A stretch of 64,000 nt of DNA from Annulohypoxylon bovei var. microspora. Its lineage: Eukaryota; Ascomycota; Sordariomycetes; Xylariales; Hypoxylaceae. Every line of letters begins with the position of its first letter. Positions within the stretch are counted from its first letter, which is position 1. This document shows positions 23,521 through 34,401 of the stretch, piece after piece. The notes beneath the pieces were generated by a model. The model did no database searches, was not told the origin of the DNA, and saw only the letters and a list, made by a program, of their open reading frames with translations. The stretch lies in NCBI GenBank assembly GCA_022836615.1, contig MU405294.1, positions 1 through 64,000 of the forward strand. The letters are read 5' to 3'. A program made the position numbers and the translations under genes.

Positions 23521-25196
23521 TGGAACATCTATATAAACGTGTAATCATGTATATTTATTGGCTTGATTTGTTGTCCCGGTGTTTCAGGATCGCTTTGGGC
23601 TGAGGATACCAGGTCGCATGGGGTTATACGGGTACAACGGCGTTGACTTCTTCAAGAGGGCTCACATGCATATATGACACGACATTAGACCATTAGGATT
23701 AGCCGGAGTGAGCGTATAAATATAATTGGACATCACAGTCCGAATGAATCGACGATGACAACCAGCCAATCAATTACTAAAGCCTAGGTACAAGGTAGAT
23801 ATATAGGTAGGTAGGTAAACAAGATAATCAAGAAATAGAGAGACATGAAAGCAATGTTCATCAGATACCATAACGCATTTTAGTCTTCAACGAGCTAATC
23901 ACAAAGTGACTCGCCTCAGTGCTTGACTCTAATTATTGGTTATCATCACCTGAACTGGACCAAATACCATCAAGAGAAAAATTTGTATGCCCCAGATCCT
24001 CACATTACCTTCGATCCGGAACAGCCTAGACGGAGAAATGACTTCCTGCGAAGCCCAGAGTTTTGGTTGTCTAGTTGTCCATCATGAAGGGAACCCCCTC
24101 GCACCAAGAATGAGCCCCATCGAGTAACCAGGCCGTCTTCCGAGGGAAGAAGCAAGGCAATCGCATAACTTTCGATCTCGACAACAGGAAGTCTACACCC
24201 GCCCTTCGCGTCCCCTGTCCGCTCAATCCACGGCCGACTGTCATCAACTCACCCCCCAAGATTACAGACACCGAACCCCCAACCAAGAGCGCGGACTCAT
24301 ATCTTCGTCCATGAGGTCTCAAGGCCGGGAAATCCAGAGCTGCGCACCTGGAAAGCAAGCGATGTAGCGACAGACGGGGCGGATCATGACAGAACAGAGA
24401 ACAGGCGGGGAGACGTAAGCCGCTGTGCTTCTATGGCGGCGCGTTTCCGCGTTTTCCTTTAAAAGGAACGTCCGGGGACTTTCTCCCAAAGCTTTCTAGA
24501 ATAGAGGAGACGAAACAATCGTGGATTGAGAAGTCTCTGTATGTAGCTTCGATAGCGATTTGTTGGGCGAGGGGGTTGAAGAAGAGAGAAGAGATTTTTT
24601 TCTAGATCTTGATAAAAAAAAAAACTTTATGGAGAGCAGGGAACGCTAAGGGATATGGTCCAAGCTCTCAAATGTTAAGTGGATCTAGTTTATTCATCCA
24701 ATCAACTCCCTAGATTTATTTAAGTTTGGAATTTCGAATCCAAATCCTGGACTAGGCAACATTGGGAAGTACCCAGCGGTCTTAGCTTTCTAGTGCTAAG
24801 TGGTCAGTGGTTGGTGCATACCTAAACTTTTTAGTTGCTGCTTCACGCGTTCACGTCTTACGTTGACGCCAATACGATAACTTCTACATACACCAACATT
24901 TACCATACATCCCCATCGTTGGTACTAAGTCAGCTTTACATATAACCGGTCATTAATCCTCAAATACGACGTGAAACGCAGCAAGCGCAACCCTACAAGC
25001 CCGGGGATATCATTCTCAATTCTCAATCCTCAGGCGGCGTCTCGTTCTACCTCATACATAAATCGCCCCAACAGCCACTGTTTATCTACCAACTACCGCC
25101 CACACTCCACCCTCCACCCTCCACACACCTTACCTCGAAACTATTAATAAGCCATTTTAAGCATAATCTTGGCTGTGACAGCCACCCTTCGACAAG
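23521..25196. other. Intergenic, 1.7 kb, no supported gene
   Basis: Contains the 3' flank of the preceding gene and the promoter of the Rae1 gene. The 95-codon minus-strand ORF at 24071-24358 has no motif. A(n) and T(n) runs lie near 24595-24625. Confidence 0.4.
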
Positions 25197-26412
25197 ATGT
25201 CGGGACTCTTCGGAAGCAGCTCTGCAGCAGCAACTACTTCCAACACAATCGGCGACCTGAAGAACGACGTCCCGGTATCGAACCCCCCCGAGGATACAGT
25301 CTCCGACCTCGCCTTCTCCCCTAGCCAAGATATCCTCGCAGTTTCCAGCTGGGACAAGAAAGTCCGCATATACCAGATCGCTTCCAATGGCTCTAGTGAA
25401 GGGAAGCACATGTATGAGCACGACGCTCCTGTTCTCAGCGTAGATTTCTCCAAGGTATATAGGTTCACATACTCTAGGGGGTTTTAGGTCAACATGTTAA
25501 CAGATATCTAGGACGGCAACAAAATCGTCTCCGCCGGCGCAGACAAGCAGGCCAAGGTATGCGACTTGCAGACGCTGCAGACGGCGCAAGTTGCCGCGCA
25601 CGACCAAGCCGTCCGTTGCGCGCGCTTCTTCGAGCTTCCCAGCTCCAATGGCCCGATGCTGGTGACAGGATCGTGGGACAAGACCGTCAAGTACTGGGAT
25701 CTGCGACAGAGCACGCCGGTTGGGACTGTGACATGCCAGGAGCGCGTCTACTCAATGGACGTACGCAACTCGCTGCTAGTCATCGGCACCGCCGACCGCT
25801 ACATCAACGTCATCAACCTACAGGACCCCCTCAAGTTCTACAAGACCCTGCAAAGCCCCCTCAAGTGGCAGACGCGAGTTGTCAGCTGTTTCACCGATGC
25901 CACCGGATTTGCTATTGGCAGCATCGAGGGCCGTTGCGCCATCCAGTACGTGGAAGACAAGGACTCGGGGTACGTTTTGCGAACCTTTTTTTATTTTTTT
26001 ATTTTTATTTTTTACCTCTATCTAGAGGATAGGTACTAATAGGTGTAAATATAGCTCCAACTTTTCCTTCAAGTGCCACCGCGACCCGCCGCAGGGTAAC
26101 ACGACCCAGGTCTACTCGGTGAACGACATCTCGTTCCACCCGCAACACGGCACCTTCTCCACCGCAGGCAGCGACGGCACGTTCCACTTCTGGGACAAGG
26201 ATGCCAAGCACCGACTCAAGGGGTACCCCACGGTCGGAGGCAGCATCACGGCGACGACGTTCAACTCGGGCGGCACCATTTTCGCATATGCCGTCGGCTA
26301 CGACTGGAGCAAGGGCTACATGGCCAACAATCAGAACTACCCCAACAAGGTCATGTTGCACCCCATCCAGGGCGACGAATGCAAGCCCAGGCCCAGCGTC
26401 AAGAAGCGGTAG
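25197..26412 (+). CDS. GLE2: mRNA export factor Rae1/Gle2, WD40 protein (three exons, 357 aa)
   Basis: Exons 25197-25454, 25512-25969, 26055-26412. Introns of 57 and 85 nt have GTATAT and GTACGT donors and AG acceptors. The N-terminus MSGLFGSSSAA is followed by seven-bladed propeller repeats: LAFSPSQDILAVSSWDKKVRIYQI, ISAGADKQAKV-like, VTGSWDKTVKYWDLR, DVRNSLLVIGTADRYINVINL, GFAIGSIEGRCAIQYVE and FSTAGSDGTFHFWDKDAKHRLK. These match Rae1/Gle2, which binds the GLEBS motif of Nup98-type nucleoporins and works in mRNA export at the nuclear pore, and in spindle assembly in animals. Length fits the family. The second repeat has KVCDLQT where many homologues have KxWDL. Strong call. Confidence 0.95.
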
Positions 26413-27498
26413 AGTAGCCGTGGCGCCAGCCGCAAGGGCAATCGCATGGATGTAGACGAGGAAGGAGACACAATTATGCCTGCCTAGCAGCCAGGATGCG
26501 TGGATCCTGATGATGCTGCTATACCCCGGCCCGGTGGATCTTCGGTATGGTCACTGTGTAACTAGTTAGGTGCCTAAGTTTACATGGCTTACGGGTTTGA
26601 CCAAACAACCGAAGGGAAGGGGTTTTTAATAATCGTTGAGGATGATGAACTAGGTGGTCATAAGATAGCATGTGGGGCTTACTCCTCTCGGCTACATCGC
26701 AGAAATGAAAGAAAGAATCAGCACGAAACGTTTTATTGGAGTAAGGAGTGTGGTAAAAAGGATATCCTACTGCTCTTACTTCCTAAATGCATAGGGTTAG
26801 TAGGCTGGTAGTTAATAGAATACTGCCTTATTAATCATTTCGGTTACATGTAGTATCTCTTGCTAGTTGTCTATTGACGGGACATGAACCTTGGTGATTA
26901 TAGTGTATAGTTGGGTATCAAGTGCAGGAACCCCTTATTCACCTTTTACCCCTTTTCCTCCCAAGTACCCTACTAATTTATCAAGTACCTAATCTTCATA
27001 ATAGTAATAGTAATGTGAAGCTCTTGCTGCCTACCTAGGTACTCTTTGAATGAGCACGATATTTTGAGTTATTGTGCGTGAAAAAGGAGGTATTTTCACT
27101 GAAGCTAATGTTCTCTGGTGACAATCTTTCTCGTCTATGCATAGGTACCTAGCCATAGTTATAGGATAATGTAAGTATGTAGCTTCCAAGTTCCTGAACC
27201 ACCACCCATTTCCCTTGTACCAAATTATATTTACAACGCAGGAAGCTCTGCACATTGTTAAGATTGAGAAGGTTTAAATAAAGTGCCTACCTTATAGGAC
27301 AGAAGCTTAAAGGAGAAAGCTTAATTTAACTCAGAGGTATATACTTGGTTAGGCGATTAGGTTTGAGTCTATTTAATAAGGGAAAACGTGAAGGGGGCAA
27401 CAAACAAGGTCTTACTTTGTTGATTAAAAGACAACCTACCATCTTATTTATTCTGTAACTTGGTAGGATTAATTTGTTCAAAGCTATCATACTAAGCC
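26413..27498. other. Intergenic, 1.1 kb, no supported gene
   Basis: Lies between two plus-strand genes. Short ORFs show no motif. One ACCTAGGTA cluster is seen near 27033. Confidence 0.4.
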
Positions 27499-28560
27499 AT
27501 GGACAAATCTCCCAAGCAGCCAGAAATATACACCATAACGAAGCAGAGTCTCCATGATGCCATTTTACGAGGATGGCCATCCATGTCACCTAGAACGGTT
27601 GGGCAGACCATGAATATTCGTGCTGACGATGTCTACAGCCAATACGTTCAAGCCATGGATTTGCAAGATCTATTTGAAAAGGCTGCAAATTGGATTTCTA
27701 GGATTCAGGCGACTGTCCTTCACAATCACCACCAGCAAATCCTTATCAATGAGGAGATACATAACACACTTATTAAAGCCATATTCGGAAGTAATATGAT
27801 TGAGCATGTTGGCCTGGGCTACGACATCACAGCTCAGCTGTGCAAAAGAAATTTTGCAGGGGAGGACGTCACACAAATACCCCTGATCGAATTATATCCC
27901 CAGCAACCCAACCTAAAGGATATGTCCACACAAGATGCTATACGACACCGGAATGAGATAGTCCAGCATGCGAAAGCGTTCCAACACATGATTCACTGTT
28001 TCGTTACCGAGGAACAAGATCTTTCCGAAGAGCTTATCAAAAACACACACCGCATTCTCACAACGGGTATTCCGATAATCACACGAAATGGGCCGGACAT
28101 TCCGCCACAAGATTATGGGGGGATTTATAGAACCGTCGTCGTCGGTGCGGGGGGGTGCAATTTTACTGTCCCAAAATTCGTTCCCAAAAAGATGAAAGAA
28201 ATGTGTTCAAATCTCAAACGAGAGCTTGCTACCGCAGACGACAAGAAATCTATCGATCCCTTCTCGATCGCAGCGAAATATTCACTCGAATTTGTACAGA
28301 TTCACCCCTTTCAAGACGGCAATGGAAGGTTATGTAGGATGATTCTCAACACGATCCTCTGCCGCTACGCTGGAGTGATTGTACCAATAGGAGAACATGA
28401 TGAAGAAAGGCGGGAATACTTGGCTATAAAGAGACGTTCAAGCGAGACTATGGATGGACATGGGGAGTATGCTACGTTTGTCCTAAGGCGGGCTATTCCA
28501 CGTCTTCGAGAAATGAAAAAGAAGCTAGCTGGGAAACACGAAGGCACCACTAGAAAGTAG
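27499..28560 (+). CDS. Fic/DOC domain protein, class II-like (353 aa)
   Basis: Single exon; ATG at 27499 sits in a good context (AGCCATGG). The Fic signature HPFQDGNGRLCR lies at residues 269-280, with catalytic His269, phosphate-binding Asp273 and Arg277, and the final Arg280. Fic enzymes usually transfer AMP from ATP to hydroxyl side chains of target proteins. Upstream, GSNMIEHVG at 97-105 fits the inhibitory helix (S/T)xxxE with Ser98 and Glu102, placed N-terminal to the Fic core as in class II enzymes. The residue after the Glu is His103 rather than the usual Gly or Asn. No signal peptide or membrane helix and no TPR repeats, so it differs from animal FICD. Fungal Fic proteins of this layout are little studied; target unknown. 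Gene is intron-free, unlike most neighbours, which would fit horizontal acquisition but does not prove it. Confidence 0.9.
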   Translation: MDKSPKQPEIYTITKQSLHDAILRGWPSMSPRTVGQTMNIRADDVYSQYVQAMDLQDLFEKAANWISRIQATVLHNHHQQILINEEIHNTLIKAIFGSNMIEHVGLGYDITAQLCKRNFAGEDVTQIPLIELYPQQPNLKDMSTQDAIRHRNEIVQHAKAFQHMIHCFVTEEQDLSEELIKNTHRILTTGIPIITRNGPDIPPQDYGGIYRTVVVGAGGCNFTVPKFVPKKMKEMCSNLKRELATADDKKSIDPFSIAAKYSLEFVQIHPFQDGNGRLCRMILNTILCRYAGVIVPIGEHDEERREYLAIKRRSSETMDGHGEYATFVLRRAIPRLREMKKKLAGKHEGTTRK

Positions 28561-29039
28561 CAGGGTCGGCGGGAGACTTCTTGGATTATCATAGGACCAT
28601 GATTCGGTCTACCAGAGTCACTTCATCGGGAAGGAGACCTATTAATTCCTAGAACAGCATAGGCAAATGTCTATACCTATATGTTTATTACAACCTAACT
28701 ATAGCAATCAGACTTATAACTCCTCGCGCAACAACTCCGTCATAATCCTATTCCTTGTAACCCTATACCTTGAACCTACATCGTCTGGTGCGATATTTAT
28801 AAGCTATAGCTATAACTATACTTAATCTCATCTATAATAGTATACAAACCTACATTTATACCAACCTAAGTACGTTTATATCAATCTGCATTTATATCAA
28901 CCTCCATTCTCCTACTTCTCGACTCTGTTTACGCCAATAGAATTCCACACTCGACCTAATAAGCTAGGGGAGGTGCACCATTGCTCGAGAACTTCAACCA
29001 GATTCTATTAAATCGAGATTCTCATACCCCAGATGAAAC
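28561..29039. other. Intergenic, 0.5 kb, A/T- and pyrimidine-rich
   Basis: Repeated short words such as CCTACATTTATA and CAACCT occur at 28840-28910. Nothing else seen; likely shared 3' flank of two convergent genes. Confidence 0.4.
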
Positions 29040-29672
29040 TCAGAGCTTCAGGTCTGGGCAATCAGCCGAGTGTTGGTAAAACTTTCCTCCCAGCTTTTCC
29101 ACCACCTCACACCTCTCGTCCATGCTTAGCGCATTCCAAACCCTTCCAACCCCCTTTCCCGCCGCCTCATCCCCGCACATAGCCAGCACCCACACGCCCT
29201 CCCCGCCCTGCGGCCACGCAGCAACCACCAGCGTCTTACGGACCAGGTCTCGCGGGGTGAAAAATTTCAGCATATCGTACTCGCGAACGCTTTCGAACTC
29301 CCACGCGCCCAGCTTCCTCATCCGAGCGCAGTGCCGGTCCTCGGCCGCGGAATCTTCCGACCGTTCGGAAGAGTCGAAGCGCGGGAGCCCGAGGAACGAT
29401 AGGTCGACGCCGTTGCAGAGCGGCAGCACGAGCACGCCGCCGCACGAGGGGTAGCCGAGCACGCACGTGGAGCGGGCTCCGATGACGACGCGGCGCGTCT
29501 CGGGGGGCGACACGTTCTGGTGTGTGCAGTCTTCGTGGCTGGGGTCATAGTCGGGAAAAGGGCCAGAAGTTGAACATGGTACTTTGGTGGTGGGGTGGTG
29601 GGGTGGGGAACTGACGGAACTGGAGCAGGAAGCTTCAGGGGAATACAATAGGAGCTCTTTTGGAGGTTTCAA
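29040..29672 (-). CDS. Doubtful ORF, 210 codons, no ATG start
   Basis: The frame is open from an upstream in-frame TAA near 29730 to the stop at 29040, but contains no ATG in its first half; position 29672 is TTG. The predicted protein looks coding in its second part (RMRKLGAWEFESVREYDMLKFFTPRDLVRKTLVVAAWPQ...), with GC-rich third positions. A short 5' exon joined at the CATAG near 29684 is possible, but I found no convincing donor with an ATG. It may be a real gene with a missed first exon or a decayed one. No family recognised. Convergent with the Fic gene. Confidence 0.35.
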   Translation of the reverse strand: MKPPKELLLYSPEASCSSSVSSPPHHPTTKVPCSTSGPFPDYDPSHEDCTHQNVSPPETRRVVIGARSTCVLGYPSCGGVLVLPLCNGVDLSFLGLPRFDSSERSEDSAAEDRHCARMRKLGAWEFESVREYDMLKFFTPRDLVRKTLVVAAWPQGGEGVWVLAMCGDEAAGKGVGRVWNALSMDERCEVVEKLGGKFYQHSADCPDLKL

Positions 29673-30836
29673 ACCTTGAACAGCTATGATGTTTGAATAG
29701 TGCGAAAAGGAGAATTTGTCGAGTTATATTGTAGAATGGTTTTTAGGCAACGGCTTTTACAAATTCGCAACGGAATAGAACTAGAATGGGCTGTTTCCAC
29801 GTAACTACCACCTAGCTAGACTCCTTGCTCCAGCACAATCTTGAGGGTGCCTAATATAGTCAGTTGTTCTTAGCTAGTAAGTTAATGGGAACATCAAGTT
29901 TAATATCTTCTACTTATTCTTTAGTCTGAAATTGGTGATAGCATCAATGTTTCGAATGCTGCGAATAATTATGTACCTACGTACGTCGTATGTTGCCGGA
30001 GAATGAGACCGGGGTACCGGAGCTCTTTCGCGCTAGCACGTAGATATTTTCCTTTCCTCCTGTCGGATAAACCACTAGACCAAAAGGAAGGTATTAATTA
30101 TGAAATCATAATCTTATCTTATATCTAACACCTCCAGGGGTCTCTTTACTTTTAATCCCCGGTCTAGGTAGAGGCCTCTATTCTAGGTACATACTTGGTG
30201 TGTAACACAACTCTACATAAACGAGTAGAGTAGGATGGCCGCGGCCCGTGGGTTGCCCAGCCCCCAAATGTATGGTATTATCTTCACCGGCGTTCTACAA
30301 ACAACAGCAGAATCTTCCAAGTACCTAATTTTAAACCCCAATTAGAATTCCCAAGAAGAGGCTGTGAATGCTGTACGCACTGCGCGGCGTTCAAGTGATA
30401 CTTACCTACTAGGTAGGCGCTCGGTCCGATTCACTTGGACATAAGAAAGTCTCAGGCACAACTCCAACGGCTTCGCCATGTAGATTCCTATCAGATTGTG
30501 CGACGCAAGGACGAAAAATATCTCTATCATTGGTGAACCCCTTGGGGTAGTTAGGTACACAAAGCTCTAGGCATATTCTAGATCTCCTTGACGAGCAAAA
30601 GGCATGAGCCTCTTACGATGTATTACAGCACTCGATTAGCCAATGATATGTAGATATGTACCAAGTTGCAAAGTGGTGCAGCTTGTGCCAGTCGGGGGTA
30701 TCAGGTACAGAAGATACCTATAACCTTGTGTGACGACCTCATCCTCATATATAGTGCTTGTTGGCTCTATTCTGGTTCTTCTACGCTTCTACGATTCCTA
30801 TATTACTCGATCTAACATTCTTTAGGACTTGACGCG
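29673..30836. other. Intergenic, 1.2 kb; carries a solo LTR-like repeat
   Basis: No gene. Contains the 70-bp repeat at 30061-30130 described separately, and the promoter of the DUF3176 gene. Confidence 0.5.
30061..30130 (-). mobile_element. Solo copy of the 69-bp TG...CA terminal repeat
   Basis: Read on the minus strand this 70-bp segment matches the two terminal repeats at 49265-49333 and 49514-49582, with one C-to-T change at base 4 and one inserted T. It starts TG, ends CA, and is flanked by CCTCC on both sides (30056-30060 and 30131-30135), as expected for a target-site duplication of a solo LTR. Confidence 0.8.
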
Positions 30837-32903
30837 ATGGATCGTCGACACTTATATCGGTCTACATCTACGGTATCAACGGCCTCTGTCTGGACCCAGA
30901 GGACACTTGCAGGGATGGGACTAAGAATAGGCAGCACAGTCTCGAGTATTACAGCTAACACGGAAGATGATGTCGAAAGTATTGCTTTACAACCGTCGCC
31001 AACTCCTGAACGGGAGTTGAATGCGAACCCAACCGACCAGCCGCAAGATACAGCAACTCAAGGTCAAGAAGATGAGGATAATCGAGGTAGAAACCACAAC
31101 AACAAAGATACAACGCCAAAATCTCAATTTTCAACGGCCAAGAGCATGAAAATAGCAAAAATCTGGTGGCTTGAGATGGTTTCGTGCTTATTAGTGGCTG
31201 CGATGATCGCTGCACTTGTAGGCACGGTCAAACCTTACCAAGGTCAACCGCTATCCCGATGGCCCTATTCCCTCCCCATCAACACCATCGTTTCCTTCTA
31301 CTCCGAAGTCATGAGGGCGGCGATAGTCTTAGTACTTGGTGAATGTAAGTGGTTGATCAACTTTGCGTAATTATTGAAGCAGTTATCACTAAAAGTTCTA
31401 TTTAACTAGGTCTTAGCCAGTTGAAATGGAGTTGGTTTACACACCCACATCCTCTACACCACATGGAACACTATGATAATGCATCCCGCGGACCATGGGG
31501 ATCTCTGGGGCTATTATGGGCTATTCGTCTAAGGTAGGGCTAAGGCTTGGCACGAATCTCGAGATTCCCATCAAATCAAGTCAAGCCTGTCAAATCAAAC
31601 CCCCTATTTTACCCCTATTTTTCTATTTGAACCCCAACCCTAACCTTAAGATTTGGCTTGATGGGAATCCCAGACACGATTGATAAATAGTAGTTAACTA
31701 ATTGGGAGGTTCTTTTCAGGGCTATATTACCATCGATAGGTGGGATTTTGATGATTCTTTCATTGCTATTAGTCCCGTTTACGTCAGTTTAACTTCCCTT
31801 CCCTCCTTCTCTAGGAATATGCTAATCGGTTATATAGACAGCAGATTATTCAGTTTTATTCATGCACTGTCCCAGATACGACGCGTAATGCGACCATTCC
31901 GAAAACAAACTTCGCTTCTGCTGGGTACAGTGCAGCTATAATCAGTATCGATCCCAGCGCACAGGCTGTGATAAACAGCGGGGTATATGACAACGAATTT
32001 AAACAAGCACCATTCACATGTCCGACAGGAAATTGCACCTTTGATAGTGTATACCGCTCAATGGGGTGGTGTAGCCGCTGCGAAGATGTCTCAGATCAAA
32101 TAGAATTACGCTACTCGGACAAGGGAACAGTTGCTTTTACTTTGCCATCCTCGAACCTATCGGCGACGGCAGGCACTACAACGTTCGTGATGGGCGCCTC
32201 ATGGTACGGAATACAAGCTATATTAGGATGGAGAGTGAATGGAACGACGAACCCGCTATCCGATACGCCATGGGGAAAACGAGGTTTCGGAGCCGCAGAA
32301 TGCTCTGTCGACCCCTGTGTTAGGAGTTACACCGGTACGGTGAAAGGTGGTAGATTCACGGAGACTCTCGTGTCTATATCCGTGACCTGGGATCCGGACG
32401 ATTTTGAGGACGATTCCGTTGACGTCTCGTGTTTGAACTCCTCCGAGATCCAGGAATTACACAATGCCGGCTACAATTTTGACCCCCAGAAAACAGCGTG
32501 GTTAAAGTTGAACGGGATTCGGACGACAGTACGTCCGGAATGCCTCTACCGGGCAATCGGGCCCCAAGTATCGAACCTTTTCAAGTACCTCGCAACCATG
32601 TTCACTGGCCAGCTCGGCTATGCACCAGGCGCCTTTTACGGCCCAGCAATTCTACAGACAATCTTCCAGGGAGGCAACGTCACTTACTCCACTATCGACG
32701 ACACGTTCAATCGGATCGCGCAAGCCTTGACTGTATGGGCGCGCGAGCAGGGTAGTAACGTCACAGGGCAGGTCTACCAGAGCGACACGTGCGTTGATGC
32801 TCGATGGGGGTGGCTGGCATACCCCCTTTCCCTGATGGTAGGAGCGATGGTCTTCCTTGTGTGGACGATAGATCATACAAGGAAGAACGAAGGGAGCAGA
32901 TAA
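30837..32903 (+). CDS. DUF3176 fungal membrane protein (four exons, 586 aa)
   Basis: Exons 30837-31344, 31410-31533, 31720-31782, 31838-32903. The phases are consistent, and the last join restores the family motif LVPFTQQIIQFYSCTVPD. Residues 1-105 are a polar cytosolic tail. KIWWLEMVSCLLVAAMIAALVG (109-130) is the first membrane helix; WPYSLPINTIVSFYSEVMRAAIVLVLGECLSQLKWSWF and NASRGPWGSLGLLWAI are DUF3176 hallmarks. A third helix is ILMILSLLLVPF. A large Cys-rich ectodomain follows (APFTCPTGNCTFDSVYRSMGWCSRCEDVS) with several N-glycosylation sequons. The final helix is PLSLMVGAMVFLVWTI near the C-terminus. Function of DUF3176 is unknown; topology suggests a plasma-membrane or secretory-pathway protein. 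Intron 2 (186 nt) is long and holds an inverted repeat. Confidence 0.88.
31555..31680. repeat. Foldback sequence inside intron 2 of the DUF3176 gene
   Basis: GATTCCCATCAA (31562-31573) is repeated inverted as TTGATGGGAATC (31659-31670), with CACGA/ACACG further out and a TAACCC-like word between. It may be a relic of a miniature inverted-repeat element. No clear target-site duplication seen. Confidence 0.45.
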
Positions 32904-33403
32904 GACTACAAATCTTCTCCTCTCGCGCTATTGTTCCATCGACTAGGACACGTAGGTAGCGAGGGCCCAATCTCTAATATCGCAAGCAGCGGCGAGTTGC
33001 AAAAAAAGGCGAAGGCAATAAGGGTAGTGTTTCAGGGCACCGATGATGTATGGCGCTTTACTGAAGTTGAACAACTATATGCTTCAGGGGTTAAAAAATC
33101 AGATGTTTAACAAGGTTTGTAACCATTTAGAGACGGGATTTTTTATTTGTAAATTTGACTTAGAGATGTTGATTAAAACGGTTGATTGAATTGGTTGAAA
33201 AGACGAAAAGGTTGTATGATTACCATAGCGGGAAAAGGTGTGTTATAATAATGATTTTATTTTTAAACCCATTTTAACTTTAAAATTATTTTAATTTTTT
33301 TATGTACCTTCTTATATAAATTGTATGGGAAAGTATATGCTTAAAATATACCGATTTTAAAGATTAAAATGATTTTTAAATTTAAAATTATTACTTTAAA
33401 TAA
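32904..33403. other. Intergenic passing into AT-rich block
   Basis: Ordinary composition until about 33240, then AT-rich with many TTTAAA words up to the transposon at 33404. No gene. Confidence 0.5.
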
Positions 33404-34236
33404 GAGTTTTACTATTTCAATAGTATTGGATTTCAATAGTGTGGCTCAGGTCCGGGTACGGCTTCTCTGATTCGTCGAAATCCTTATCGATAAGACCTTA
33501 CCACACCAAAACCCCATCCTAGGCGCATACCTCTTTACACTCGAATAACTTTTCAATGCAACTACTACTTAATAGATAATTTGCATACAATTAAAGCTCT
33601 CAATTCAGCGATTCGAAACATGTAAACGATTTCTCGATGCAGGCCTTGTGAGGTGGGCAAATGGCTGTTTTAACCCGTCCCGGGGGTGTTTTTTCGGCCC
33701 GGGTGTCTTTACCATTGCCCGGTGGCCCCGGAGGTCTTAAGTTGCCTACACACTCCCATCTTTACACCTGAATAACCTGACAAGGAAAGCCTGCATTAGA
33801 TTCAAACTGGAAATTAACCTAGCCCTCGAAAGCCGCAATCGAACGATCTAGGTTTCATTAAGCTGGCTTTATTACAGATGTAGATATAAGGCAAAAGGTA
33901 AGACAGGTTGTAGGGAACGAAAGGCTTTAGGGGGTATCACGTGCGACCGGAAGAGCTAGGCGCGGGCTAAAGCAACGGTTTTCTCCCGTTATACAGCCTG
34001 CATCAAGAATCCGATAATATATTTCGATTCAGCTAATTGAGAGCTTTAATTCTATTGTAAATATTTGTTGAAGGAAGCTGATATTGGAAAGTTATTCGAG
34101 TGCAAAGAGAGATTCACCCTTACAGCGGTTTTCGTGTGGTGATGGCTTATCGATAAGAATTTCAACCAATCAAACAAGCCGCGCCCGGACCTGAGCCACA
34201 CTATTGAAATCCAATACTATTGAAATAGTAAAACTC
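33404..34236. mobile_element. 833-bp inverted-repeat transposon (non-autonomous, 8-bp target duplication)
   Basis: The ends are inverted copies of each other: the first 53 bp, starting GAGTTTTACTATTTC, match the reverse complement of the last 53 bp without mismatch. Weaker inverted similarity continues to about 220 bp in from each end (CACTCGAATAACTTT and TTAAAGCTCTCAATT are seen in both arms). The element is flanked by the direct repeat TTAAATAA (33396-33403 and 34237-34244), 8 bp as made by hAT-type transposases. There is no transposase ORF, so it would move in trans. It lies within AT-rich DNA but is itself of normal composition, suggesting that it inserted after the surroundings decayed. 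Confidence 0.85.
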
Positions 34237-34358
34237 TTAAATAAAACCATTTTATTCCTTTTTTATTACCTTTATAAGCTTTTTTATAAAAATTTTAAAA
34301 GTTTTTTCTTTCGTTTCTTTAATTACTTATTATTAACACTTATATTTATAATAATATT

Positions 34359-34401
<43 letters not shown>

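Noticed and set aside
24071..24358. 95-codon minus ORF
   Set aside because: No motif, no ATG context or neighbouring exons, not supported.
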